Shown here: in pieces, positions 1-7,937 of the stretch | Layout: every line of letters begins with the position of its first letter | Numbering within the stretch: position 1 is the first letter of the stretch | Assembly (NCBI GenBank): GCA_900554305.1 | Contig: USGV01000002.1 | Span: forward strand, 1 to 64,000 | Source: an uncultured Mycoplasmatota bacterium | Lineage (GTDB): Bacteria; Bacillota_I; Bacilli_A; RF39; UBA660 | Direction of reading: 5' to 3' | Length of the DNA: 64,000 bases | Notes under the pieces: generated by a model | Told to the model about the DNA's origin: nothing | The model's database searches: none | The model's input: only the letters and a program-made list of their open reading frames with translations | Made by a program: the position numbers and the translations under genes

Positions 1-10
1 TTATTGTATC

Positions 11-34
11 AAAAAGCCGCACCAGGTGGTGCGG
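11..34 (-). terminator. Rho-independent terminator after noc
   Basis: On the minus strand a 7-bp GC-rich stem (CCGCACC/GGTGCGG, loop ACCT) is followed by five T. It ends the leftward noc transcript 43 bases past the stop codon. Confidence 0.85.
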
Positions 35-76
35 TTGAAATTTGAATTTAGGAAAGTAGATTTTTATCTACTTTTA

Positions 77-1546
77 TTACTCTGCTGTCTTATCTAATTT
101 TATAATAATCTGATATGATTTTGAGAAGTTCATTTCATCGATATCTGCTTTTACACCATGCCTATTTAATTCTTCTACTAAGTTTCTTATCATATCGATG
201 GATTGTTGAACAGTAAATTGATCATTCTTTCTTGAATTGTAATCTTGTCTTTGAACATCTCCAAATAGTGTTGTATTTAAATTTGTATTATTTAAAGTCT
301 TTTTATCATATCTTGAATCATGCAGTACAGTTGGTTCTGCTGTCTTTTTTTGTTGTTTAGATTTTGCTTCTATTTCTGCTATAGGAACAGAATTTGTCTC
401 TTTTGTAGATTGCACTTCATTTGGTAAATCTACAGGAATCAAGTCTGGTGTTTTAAAATAATCTTCTGTTTTTACTTTGTTGGCTTTACTTGCATCTGTT
501 TTTACAATTTCTTCCGCTGGAGTAATAAATCTATAATTTTCTTCTTGATTTGAATTACCGGATGATGCTGCTGTTATATTTAAAAGACTGTCTAGATCTG
601 CGGTTGGTTTTGCTTGTGGGGTATTAATATCTACAGCATTTGCTTTAATATCCTGAATATTAGGAATAGATTGCGTGCTCTCTGGATTTATACCACCTAC
701 TGGTGTTTCATCATCGTCTTCATCATCATCTTTTATTTCACCATAATTGATGAAGCGTGGTTGATGCTCTTCTTCTGTTCCTGTTGGTGGAGCAATTTTT
801 ATTTGACCATAATTAGAGTTATCTTCTGGTAGTGCGGCAGTTGGCATTAATGGGCTACTATTTACAAAAGCAGCTGATGTGATTGGTGTTGATGGGTTAT
901 TCATTGCAGCATTATTCATAGTCTCCCCCTCCTCTTTTGGGTACATTTTCTTAATTTCTGACTCTAATTGACGAACTGTCATTCTTTCATTTATTACTTT
1001 TTTTAACATTTCTTTTTGTTTTTTAGAATCTGGTATATTAAGTAAAGTTCTTGCATGTCGTTCAGATATTTGTTCTTTTAGTAGTGCATCTTGTACTTCG
1101 TCTGAAAGTCCTAATAATCTTATTTTATTAGCAACTGCAGATTGACTCTTTCCCATTGTCTTGGCTAGTTCTTCTTGGGTCATTTGATCTAATTCTAATA
1201 TTTTTTGATAAGTTCTTGCTTCTTCTATTGGATTTAAATTTCTTCTTTGTAAATTCTCCAATAGAGCAACTTTAGAACTCTCTTTATCATCTAGGTTTCT
1301 AATTATTGCGGGTATTTTTGTTAGGCCTGCCATTGCTGATGCTTTATATCTTCTTTCACCTGCAATAATTTCATATTTTCCATTTACATTTCGTACTATA
1401 ATTGGTTGTATTACACCATGTTCTTTGATTGATACTGCGAGTTCTTTTAATGCTCTCTCGTCGAAGACTTCGCGAGGTTGAAACCTATTTGGTATGATGT
1501 CATCTAGATATAGATATACAACTTCATCTTTATTCTGATCTTGCAT
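77..1546 (-). CDS. noc: Nucleoid occlusion protein Noc (ParB/Noc family) with expanded linker
   Basis: CTP-dependent ParB-fold DNA clamp that prevents septation over the nucleoid. It carries the N-terminal ParB domain (IIPNRFQPR, the CTP-binding GERRYKAS, ENLQRRNLNPIEEA), then a helix-turn-helix region with GKSQSAVANKIRLL and ISERHAR. The Q, the N/K of VANK and the R of ERHAR match Noc rather than ParB specificity residues. The C-terminal dimer domain also resembles Noc. Its place directly after rsmG is the noc position in Bacillus. It is 489 aa against about 283 in B. subtilis; the excess is a roughly 200-residue polar, acidic, probably disordered linker. I chose the second ATG (1546) because GTGAGGG lies 6-7 bases upstream of it. 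No N-terminal amphipathic helix like that of B. subtilis Noc is present. The alternative call is a plain ParB. Confidence 0.85.
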   Translation of the reverse strand: MQDQNKDEVVYLYLDDIIPNRFQPREVFDERALKELAVSIKEHGVIQPIIVRNVNGKYEIIAGERRYKASAMAGLTKIPAIIRNLDDKESSKVALLENLQRRNLNPIEEARTYQKILELDQMTQEELAKTMGKSQSAVANKIRLLGLSDEVQDALLKEQISERHARTLLNIPDSKKQKEMLKKVINERMTVRQLESEIKKMYPKEEGETMNNAAMNNPSTPITSAAFVNSSPLMPTAALPEDNSNYGQIKIAPPTGTEEEHQPRFINYGEIKDDDEDDDETPVGGINPESTQSIPNIQDIKANAVDINTPQAKPTADLDSLLNITAASSGNSNQEENYRFITPAEEIVKTDASKANKVKTEDYFKTPDLIPVDLPNEVQSTKETNSVPIAEIEAKSKQQKKTAEPTVLHDSRYDKKTLNNTNLNTTLFGDVQRQDYNSRKNDQFTVQQSIDMIRNLVEELNRHGVKADIDEMNFSKSYQIIIKLDKTAE

Positions 1547-1590
1547 TTCCATCCCTCACTTTTTATTCTTTATAGTTATCCTATGTTATC

Positions 1591-1619
1591 ATTATAGACT
1601 ATTTTCAAAAGGCTTTCAA
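1591..1619 (-). promoter_or_regulatory. Promoter of noc
   Basis: On the minus strand TTGAAA, a 17-base spacer and TATAAT lie between rsmG and noc. With the terminator after rsmG this makes noc a separate transcription unit. Confidence 0.75.
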
Positions 1620-1632
1620 GATAAAACAAAAG

Positions 1633-1655
1633 AAAAAGGGCTATTGTCCCTTTTT
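1633..1655 (-). terminator. Terminator overlapping the rsmG stop codon
   Basis: Minus-strand AAAAAGGG / CCCTTTTT stem with a 7-base loop that contains the rsmG stop codon. The 3' arm runs into a U-rich tail. Confidence 0.75.
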
Positions 1656-2282
1656 TGTTATTATTACTAAACTACGATGACTATTTTCTTTTGGTAAGTA
1701 AAATTTATTGATTTTTACTAGTTTATATTTTTTATTTATCTCTTTTTGAATTTTTTCTGTTAACTCTTCTTCAATATTACCTTTCATCGCGATAAGTTTT
1801 CCATCTTTTTTCACTAGATGCATAGTATATTTTAATAACTTTTCTATATTTGCTACTGCACGAGCTGTTACAATATCAAAGGTCTCATGATAATCTTCTC
1901 CTCTTGTATGAATAGCAACTATGTCATCTAATTTTAATTGTTCTATTATATCTTGTAGATATTTCACTCTTTTTAATAGAGAATCTATTAAAGTTACTTT
2001 TAAGTTTGGATAAAATATCTTTAGTACGATGCCAGGAAAACCAGCTCCAGTTCCTACATCACAAAGAGTCTCTACTTTACTTAATTCCACTTCTTTTACG
2101 ATTGTTAGACTATCATAGAAGTGTTTTAAATATACTTCTTCTTTATCTGTTATTCTTGTAAGATTAATCTTTTTATTCCATTCAATTAGTAATGTATAGA
2201 ACTGATTTAGTTTCTTTAGCTGTTCTTCTGTAGGTGTGATTCCTAATTCTCCTATTGCTTCAACAAATTCCTTTTCTGTCAT
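1641..2282 (-). CDS. rsmG: 16S rRNA (guanine527-N7)-methyltransferase RsmG
   Basis: SAM-dependent methyltransferase acting on G527 of 16S rRNA (the former GidB family). The SAM-binding loop CDVGTGAGFPGIVLK is clear near residue 70, followed by VTLIDSLLKRVKYLQ and the family motif VTARAVANIEKLL. Length of 213 aa is normal for the family. Start taken at the second in-frame ATG, which sits 10 bases after AAGAAGG; the first ATG (2291) is almost on top of that site and overlaps mnmG. It follows mnmG directly, as in most Firmicutes, and ends its own transcription unit. Confidence 0.95.
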   Translation of the reverse strand: MTEKEFVEAIGELGITPTEEQLKKLNQFYTLLIEWNKKINLTRITDKEEVYLKHFYDSLTIVKEVELSKVETLCDVGTGAGFPGIVLKIFYPNLKVTLIDSLLKRVKYLQDIIEQLKLDDIVAIHTRGEDYHETFDIVTARAVANIEKLLKYTMHLVKKDGKLIAMKGNIEEELTEKIQKEINKKYKLVKINKFYLPKENSHRSLVIITKKGQ

Positions 2283-2283
2283 A

Positions 2284-4137
2284 TTAACCATTCCTTCTTA
2301 AATATACCATTAGTATAGAAATATCTGCTGGATTTACTCCACTAATTCTTGAAGCTTGCCCTATCGTTGTTGGCTTTATCTCTATTAATTTTTGACGGGC
2401 TTCACTTGCTAGATTAGGTACTTTTTCATAATCTATATCTTCTGGTATCTTTTTTTCTTCTAATGATAGCATTTTGTCTGCTTCTTTATTAGCTTTTTTA
2501 ATATAACCTTCATATTTAGCATTGATTTCTACTTGTTCTACCTCTTCATTTGTATAATTTATATCTACAAAATGTTTAATATTTTCCATTGTAATTTCCG
2601 GTCTTTTTAAGAAATCATATAGAGAGATTCCGTCTTTTAATGGTGTTGATGGTATTTTTTCGATATATTCATTTGTTTCTTTTTTAGGTGTTATTCTTGT
2701 ATTTTGAAGAAGTGTTGTTAATTCTTTTATATTTTCTTTTTTATTTTTAAATGCTTGATATTTTTCTTCGGATATTAATCCAACTTGATAACCATAATCT
2801 CTTAATCGTAAATCTGCATTATCATTTCTTAATAGTAAACGATATTCCGCACGAGATGTTAGTAAGCGATATGGATCTTTTACTCCTTTTGTTACTAAGT
2901 CATCAATTAATACACCAATATATGATTCGTTTCTTTTTAATATTAGTGGCTCTTTTCCTTCTAGTTTTAATGCTGCATTAATACCTGCGATTAACCCTTG
3001 TCCAGCAGCTTCTTCATATCCGCTAGTTCCATTAATTTGTCCCGCAGTGTATAGATTTTCTATTATCTTTGTTTCTAATGAACGTTTTAGTTGTTTAGAA
3101 TCAATAGCATCATATTCAATAGCATAACCATATTTTAATATTTTTGCATTTTCTAAACCTGGTAAGCTGTGTACCATTAAATCTTGAATTTCATTTGGCA
3201 TACTTGTTGAAAAACCTTGAATATAAATATCATCATAATAAAGACTTTCAGGCTCTAAGAATAGCTGATGACGTTCTTTATCACTAAATCTTACTACTTT
3301 ATCTTCTATGGAAGGACAATATCTTGGACCTACACCTTCTACATAGCCACCATACATACTAGACTCATTTAAATGTTCTTTTATTATCTCGTGTGTCTTT
3401 GGTGTCGTATAAATTAAATGACAAGATATTTGGTCTTTTGGCTCTCTGTAAACAATGTTATCAAAGGAAAAGGTACGAGGTATGTCATCTCCCTTTTCTT
3501 CTTGAGTTTTAGAATAATCAATTGTATTCTTATCAATTCTTTGTGGTGTTCCTGTTTTTAATCTTTTTATTGTAAATCCTAGTTCTTTTAGATTATCACT
3601 TAAAAATTTAGATTCTTTTTCACCATGTGGACCACTAGATTTACGAGATGAACCAGCTAATACAACTGCTTTTAAGTAAGTACCTGTTGTTAAAATAACG
3701 GCATCTGATTCTATTTTTTCTCCATCTTCTAATTCTACTCCAGTTACTTTTTTATTATTTACTGCTAATTTTTCAACCATTGCTTCTTTTATCTCTAGAT
3801 TATTAGTAGCCTCTAATGTTTTTAACATCTCTTTAGGATATGTGATTTTATCGGCTTGGAAACGTAGTGCTTGGACTGCAGGTCCTTTTTTTGTATTTAA
3901 CATTTTTGTTTGTAAGGCTCCTTTATCGGCATTTCGTCCCATTTCTCCACCTAAAGCATCTATTTCTCTTACAACAATTCCTTTCGCTGGTCCCCCTATT
4001 GATGGATTACAAGGCATATCTGCTATATTTTTTATATTAGATGTTACCAATAATGTTTTATGACCAAGTCTTGCTGAGGCTAGTGCTGCTTCGCATCCTG
4101 CATGACCTCCACCTACTACTATTATTTCATATTTCAT
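2284..4137 (-). CDS. mnmG: tRNA uridine-5-carboxymethylaminomethyl modification enzyme MnmG (GidA)
   Basis: FAD-dependent subunit of the MnmE-MnmG complex that installs the (carboxymethyl)aminomethyl group at wobble U34 of several tRNAs. The N-terminal dinucleotide-binding motif VVGGGHAGCEAA is intact, as are DMPCNPSIGGPAKG and the second FAD-contact block GQINGTSGYEEAAGQGLIAG. The C-terminal region (PLKDGISLYDFLKRPEI, SRISGVNPADISILM) is the family's MnmE/tRNA-binding part. Length of 617 aa is typical. It lies immediately downstream of its partner mnmE with a 10-base gap, so the two are co-transcribed. Confidence 0.97.
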   Translation of the reverse strand: MKYEIIVVGGGHAGCEAALASARLGHKTLLVTSNIKNIADMPCNPSIGGPAKGIVVREIDALGGEMGRNADKGALQTKMLNTKKGPAVQALRFQADKITYPKEMLKTLEATNNLEIKEAMVEKLAVNNKKVTGVELEDGEKIESDAVILTTGTYLKAVVLAGSSRKSSGPHGEKESKFLSDNLKELGFTIKRLKTGTPQRIDKNTIDYSKTQEEKGDDIPRTFSFDNIVYREPKDQISCHLIYTTPKTHEIIKEHLNESSMYGGYVEGVGPRYCPSIEDKVVRFSDKERHQLFLEPESLYYDDIYIQGFSTSMPNEIQDLMVHSLPGLENAKILKYGYAIEYDAIDSKQLKRSLETKIIENLYTAGQINGTSGYEEAAGQGLIAGINAALKLEGKEPLILKRNESYIGVLIDDLVTKGVKDPYRLLTSRAEYRLLLRNDNADLRLRDYGYQVGLISEEKYQAFKNKKENIKELTTLLQNTRITPKKETNEYIEKIPSTPLKDGISLYDFLKRPEITMENIKHFVDINYTNEEVEQVEINAKYEGYIKKANKEADKMLSLEEKKIPEDIDYEKVPNLASEARQKLIEIKPTTIGQASRISGVNPADISILMVYLRRNG

Positions 4138-4147
4138 AAAATCACTC

Positions 4148-5503
4148 CTATTTTCCTACGCAGAAATTTGCAAATAAATGATCTAGAATTTCTTCACTAT
4201 ATGTTTCTCCAATGATTTCTCCTAAATAGTCAAAAGTATTTTTTAAATCTATTTCTACCATATCAATTGGTAAATCGTTATTTATTCCTAATTCTGCTTC
4301 TATTAAACTTTGATATGCTTGTTTTGCAAGAGATATTTGTCTTGCATTAGTTAAGTATGTATAATCTTTTGATTTAATTGTTTCTAATTGAAATAGTTCT
4401 ATTATTTTTTCTTTTAGTGCTTTTATTCCTTCTATTGTATTAGCATTAGTTTCTACAATGTTCTTTAAATTACTTTTAGATATATCTAGTTTTTTCTCTA
4501 AATCATTTTTATTTATTACAATAATTCTTTGTTTATCTTTTGTTTTGTCTAATATTTCTTCATCTTCTTTAGTTAGCTTTTCATTGTTATTTAATACAAC
4601 GATTACTAAATCAGCATCGTCTATCATAGAAAGACTCTTTTCTACTCCTATTTTTTCTACTATATCATCTGTTGAACGAATTCCAGCTGTGTCTATAATA
4701 TTTAGTAATATACCATCTAGATAAATTTCTCCTTCTACGATATCACGAGTTGTTCCAGCGATATCTGTTACAATTGCTTTTTCTTGTTCTAATAATTTAT
4801 TTAGAATACTACTTTTACCTACGTTTGGTCTTCCTACAATTACGGTTTTTATTCCTTCTTTAATTAAAGTTGAGTTTTTTGACTCCTTAATTACTTTTTC
4901 TAATTCTTTTTTCATTTCAGAGATTGCTTTACTTATTTGTTCTTTTGTTACTACTTCTATATCATAGTATTCTGGATAATCTATATTTACTTCTATACTG
5001 GCAAGTAATTGTTTTAATTTTTCTCTGAATTTTTTTATCATATTTGATGTTGAACCGCTTAATTGAGATAATGCTAATTTATTTGCTTCTTCACTTTTAC
5101 TATCAATGATGTCCATGACTGCTTCACTTTTTACTAAATCGATTCTACCATTTAGGAATGCTCTTTTTGTAAATTCTCCTGGTTCTGCTAAACGTGCTCC
5201 GTGAGTTAACATTGTTTCTAAAATACGTTTTGTAGAAATTATTCCTCCATGGCAATTTATTTCTACTACATCTTCCGCGGTATAAGTTCTTGGTGCTTTC
5301 ATAATAGATACAAGCACCTCATCGATTATTTCATCTTGATCTACAATATGTCCATAATTAATCGTATGACTTTTTACTTTGGTTAAATCTTTTCCTTTGA
5401 AACAATTATTAACTATTTCGATTGCTTCTGTTCCACTTAATCTAACAATTGAAATTGCTCCTACTCCTAGAGCTGTTGAGATTGCTACAATAGTATCATT
5501 CAT
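4148..5503 (-). CDS. mnmE: tRNA modification GTPase MnmE (TrmE)
   Basis: GTPase partner of MnmG in wobble-uridine modification. The N-terminal folate-binding domain covers about residues 1-118. The inserted G domain has GRPNVGKSS (G1), TTRDI (G2), DTAGIR (G3) and NKND (G4). The helical domain ends in the conserved tail CVGK, whose cysteine is typical of the family. Length of 451 aa is normal. It opens the mnmE-mnmG-rsmG run, preceded by its own promoter and by the terminator of khpB. Confidence 0.97.
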   Translation of the reverse strand: MNDTIVAISTALGVGAISIVRLSGTEAIEIVNNCFKGKDLTKVKSHTINYGHIVDQDEIIDEVLVSIMKAPRTYTAEDVVEINCHGGIISTKRILETMLTHGARLAEPGEFTKRAFLNGRIDLVKSEAVMDIIDSKSEEANKLALSQLSGSTSNMIKKFREKLKQLLASIEVNIDYPEYYDIEVVTKEQISKAISEMKKELEKVIKESKNSTLIKEGIKTVIVGRPNVGKSSILNKLLEQEKAIVTDIAGTTRDIVEGEIYLDGILLNIIDTAGIRSTDDIVEKIGVEKSLSMIDDADLVIVVLNNNEKLTKEDEEILDKTKDKQRIIVINKNDLEKKLDISKSNLKNIVETNANTIEGIKALKEKIIELFQLETIKSKDYTYLTNARQISLAKQAYQSLIEAELGINNDLPIDMVEIDLKNTFDYLGEIIGETYSEEILDHLFANFCVGK

Positions 5504-5529
5504 GGTATCACTTCCCTTTTTCTTCGTAT

Positions 5530-5558
5530 ATTATAGCACATTATTTTCATTTGTTTAA
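5530..5558 (-). promoter_or_regulatory. Promoter of mnmE-mnmG-rsmG
   Basis: Minus strand: TTAAAC, 17 bases, then TATAAT preceded by TGC (extended -10). The strong -10 and TG compensate for a weak -35. Confidence 0.65.
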
Positions 5559-5562
5559 TAAA

Positions 5563-5584
5563 AATAAAAAGAAGATTACTCTTC
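5563..5584 (-). terminator. Terminator after khpB
   Basis: Minus-strand GAAGA/TCTTC hairpin with a 4-base loop containing the khpB stop codon, followed by TTTTTATTTTT. Confidence 0.65.
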
Positions 5585-6193
5585 TTCTTTTGGTTTGATC
5601 ACTACATAACGATTTGGCTCTTCGCCTTCGCTTTCTGTATATACCTTTTTGTTATTTGCTAACGCATTATGTATAATTCTTCTTTCATAGGAATTCATAG
5701 AATCCATTTTAGCCTCTATTTTTGTAGTTGCAACCTCTCTTGCTACTTTCTTTGCTAATCTTACTAATGCTCTTTCGTGTTTTTCTTTATAAGCATTAAC
5801 ATCTATTAAGAATTTGAAACTTTCTCCAACTTCTTTTTTTACATATTGATTTGCAACTATTGATAAAGCTTGAAGATTTTTTCCGTTCTTTCCGATTAAT
5901 AAGGAATCATTATCTGAATATATTGTATATGCTGGTACTTCTTCATTCATTTTTACTTCAATATTTGCATTGAATCCTAGGTCTTTTAATAGTTTATTTA
6001 AAAAGTTTTTTATGTCTTTTACTACTTCTCTTTTTTCAATTACTTCTATTTCTATTTTTTTGCTTTTAAATAGTCCACCTTTAATTGTTTCTAGTTCTCT
6101 TATTATGAGGTTGTCTTCTAATTCTTGTAACCCTATTTTTGCGTTTTCAATTGCTTCTTCTTTAGTTTTTCCTATAAATCTATGCTTTTCCAT
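5576..6193 (-). CDS. khpB: RNA-binding protein KhpB (Jag, SpoIIIJ-associated)
   Basis: Three-domain RNA-binding protein: an N-terminal Jag domain (GKTKEEAIENAKIGL), a central KH domain with the loop LIGKNGKNLQALSIVANQY, and a C-terminal R3H domain (MNSYERRIIHNAL). In streptococci the KhpA/KhpB pair binds many RNAs and affects cell elongation; its role here is inferred. Length of 205 aa is normal. It overlaps the end of yidC by 14 bases and has AAAGGAG before the ATG, so translation is probably coupled to yidC. Confidence 0.93.
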   Translation of the reverse strand: MEKHRFIGKTKEEAIENAKIGLQELEDNLIIRELETIKGGLFKSKKIEIEVIEKREVVKDIKNFLNKLLKDLGFNANIEVKMNEEVPAYTIYSDNDSLLIGKNGKNLQALSIVANQYVKKEVGESFKFLIDVNAYKEKHERALVRLAKKVAREVATTKIEAKMDSMNSYERRIIHNALANNKKVYTESEGEEPNRYVVIKPKEEE

Positions 6194-7112
6194 GTACTTC
6201 TTTGCTCCTTTTTACTACTATATTTTGGGCAATTGTTAATAAATTTGATGTTACCCAGTAAATTCCTAATGCAGATGGCATAAATAATGCTGTGATTATA
6301 ATTATTACACTCATCATGATTGGCATCATCTTCATACTTGGATCCATGTTAGCACCAGAAAGATTCATTTTGAATGAATAAAATGTGGTTCCAGCAATTA
6401 ATAGCATTAAGATAATATAAGCAATAAAAGTTCCAGAAGTTACACCAACCATTGGTGTTGTCCCTAATTGTAATCCTAAGAATTTCCCTTCAAATATTGC
6501 TGGTGTTCTTTGTACTGCTTCAAAGAATGCTATAAACAATGGGAATTGTAACATAGCAAAGATACATCCAGACATAGGGCTAATATTATATTTTTTATAG
6601 ACCATCATCATTTCTTGACTTTGTCTCATCATTGATTCTTGATCTTGTTTATCTTTATATTTTTTTGTTATTTTTTCTATTTCTGGTTGAGCTTTTTTCA
6701 TCATCTCAGACTGTAAAGCTGTTTTTTTGGTCAATGGGAAACTTATTAATCTAATAATAATACTAATAATAATTAGTGATACGGCGTAGTTTCCAACAAT
6801 TCCACCTAACCATAATAAAATGAATGCTAGTGGTTTTACAAAAATACTAGTCCATAGCCCTTCATATTTTCCAGATGTAATTTTAAACTCATCACAAGTT
6901 GGTAGTTTTTCTATTTTTACACCGTTTTCTTTATATAATTTCCTGTTTTTTTTATCTGTTGGCTGGCAGATAATATTTTCTGTTAAGTTTTGGCCGGTAC
7001 TTTCATTTTGTACTGGTTTTTTGTTCTCATCTACTAATGTCGTTGTACAACCTGTTGTGATTAATAATAGGAGTAATACAACGAGTAGTTTAAATTTATT
7101 TTTCTTCTTCAT
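6180..7112 (-). CDS. yidC: Membrane protein insertase YidC (SpoIIIJ/OxaA type)
   Basis: Inserts and folds inner-membrane proteins with or without the Sec translocon. It begins with a lipoprotein signal peptide ending in the lipobox ITTGC (Cys about residue 22), normal for Gram-positive YidC1. The Oxa1 core has about five membrane segments (FILLWLGGIVGNYAVSLIII, FPLFIAFFEAVQ, IAYIILMLLIAGTTFYSF, others) and a cytoplasmic positively charged hairpin with KKAQPEIEKITKKYKDKQ. Length of 310 aa is in range. It overlaps rnpA by 4 bases. In B. subtilis the paralogue at this position (SpoIIIJ) is needed for sporulation, which fits the sporulation genes nearby. Confidence 0.95.
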   Translation of the reverse strand: MKKKNKFKLLVVLLLLLITTGCTTTLVDENKKPVQNESTGQNLTENIICQPTDKKNRKLYKENGVKIEKLPTCDEFKITSGKYEGLWTSIFVKPLAFILLWLGGIVGNYAVSLIIISIIIRLISFPLTKKTALQSEMMKKAQPEIEKITKKYKDKQDQESMMRQSQEMMMVYKKYNISPMSGCIFAMLQFPLFIAFFEAVQRTPAIFEGKFLGLQLGTTPMVGVTSGTFIAYIILMLLIAGTTFYSFKMNLSGANMDPSMKMMPIMMSVIIIITALFMPSALGIYWVTSNLLTIAQNIVVKRSKEVHGKA

Positions 7113-7447
7113 CTTTGGTCCTTTCCTTTTATTATTAAAAGGGACTTTAATTTATGATTTAGTTCTTGGTATTCTAAATATTTTCCCTTCTCTCTTAATA
7201 TTATAATATAATCTTGCTTTTTAATATAGTCTTTTTCTAAATTATCGATTATGGAACGGATTTGTCTTTTCTTTTTATTTCTATATACTGCATTTCCTAA
7301 TTTTTTGCCTACAGAAATTCCATATCTTGCATATGGTAAATTATTGTCTTCAGAATAGATGATAAAGATATCATTCTTTTTTCTGTTACGTTTTTTGATA
7401 ATTCTATCGAAATCATATTTATGTTTTACTATAAATAACTTTTTCAC
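7109..7447 (-). CDS. rnpA: Ribonuclease P protein component
   Basis: Protein subunit of RNase P, which matures tRNA 5' ends together with the rnpB RNA (not in this window). The RNR signature is present as GKKLGNAVYRNKKKRQIR, in the middle of a basic 112-aa protein of normal size. The start is GTG with AGAGGTGAT upstream. It sits between rpmH and yidC in the universal rpmH-rnpA-yidC order. Confidence 0.95.
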   Translation of the reverse strand: MKKLFIVKHKYDFDRIIKKRNRKKNDIFIIYSEDNNLPYARYGISVGKKLGNAVYRNKKKRQIRSIIDNLEKDYIKKQDYIIILREKGKYLEYQELNHKLKSLLIIKGKDQR

Positions 7448-7467
7448 TTTATCACCTCTTTATAACT

Positions 7468-7491
7468 AAAAAACCACTGTTTGAGCAGCGG
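7468..7491 (-). terminator. Attenuator or terminator between rpmH and rnpA
   Basis: Minus-strand CCGCTG/CAGTGG stem (one G-U pair) followed by six T. It likely lowers rnpA expression relative to the abundant ribosomal protein L34. Confidence 0.7.
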
Positions 7492-7495
7492 TAAA

Positions 7496-7618
7496 TTATT
7501 TACAAAGTCTTTTACGTCCTTTGCGACGACGACGATTTAAAATGTTTGTTTTCTTACGTGCGAAAAATCCTAATCTTTTTGATTTTTTACGATTGTTTGG
7601 TTGATATGTTCTTTTCAT
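7496..7618 (-). CDS. rpmH: 50S ribosomal protein L34
   Basis: Forty-residue, very basic protein starting MKRTYQPNNRKKSKRLGF and ending NRRRRKGRKRLCK, an unmistakable L34. It is four residues shorter than the usual 44, lost around the middle, and it ends Cys-Lys rather than the usual Val/Leu-rich end. A GGAGGTGGAGAAG ribosome binding site precedes the ATG. It is the first gene left of oriC. Confidence 0.95.
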   Translation of the reverse strand: MKRTYQPNNRKKSKRLGFFARKKTNILNRRRRKGRKRLCK

Positions 7619-7650
7619 CTTCTCTCCACCTCCAGACATAAATCTACATT

Positions 7651-7680
7651 ATTATAATAATAAGATTGTGATTTTGTCAA
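7651..7680 (-). promoter_or_regulatory. Promoter of rpmH-rnpA-yidC-khpB
   Basis: Minus strand TTGACA, 18 bases, TATAAT: both hexamers are consensus. The +1 falls about 25 bases upstream of rpmH. Confidence 0.8.
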
Positions 7681-7903
7681 TCATAACTTACAAATTTAAG
7701 GGTTTTTATGGTTTCCACATTTTCCACAATGCTGTGGATTTGATTTTACACTATTGTTAGAAAAAATCTGTGGAAAATGTGGAAATTCTTTATTTTACGT
7801 TATTTTATAATGTTTTTAATTGTGAATTATTTTGTGGATATCCTGTGATTTCTTTTTTTTTCACTTTTTTCCTTTCTTTTTTTCACAATTTGAGCTAAAC
7901 TAT

Positions 7904-7912
7904 TGGTATAAT
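7904..7912 (+). promoter_or_regulatory. Promoter -10 region of dnaA
   Basis: TGG followed by TATAAT (extended -10) 26 bases before the dnaA start. The -35 match is poor; the nearest candidate is TTCACA at 7882-7887, a 19-base spacer. Confidence 0.6.
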
Positions 7913-7937
7913 TTTTTACTTGTGGGGAGATGGTCGA

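Larger units (their letters stand above)
7619..7937. other. oriC: oriC, rpmH-dnaA part: DnaA boxes
   Basis: Gene-free 319 bases between the divergent rpmH and dnaA genes. DnaA-box-like 9-mers (consensus TTATCCACA or TGTGGATAA) lie at 7720-7728 (TTTTCCACA), 7733-7741 (TGTGGATTT), 7769-7777 (TGTGGAAAA), 7778-7786 (TGTGGAAAT) and 7833-7841 (TGTGGATAT), with weaker ones nearby. The density and the location between rpmH and dnaA identify the origin. The stretch also holds the promoters for rpmH and dnaA, so DnaA binding here probably autoregulates dnaA. Confidence 0.9.

Noticed and set aside
614-832. Plus-strand ORF inside noc
   Set aside because: Antisense shadow of the noc linker with no ribosome binding site and low-complexity content.
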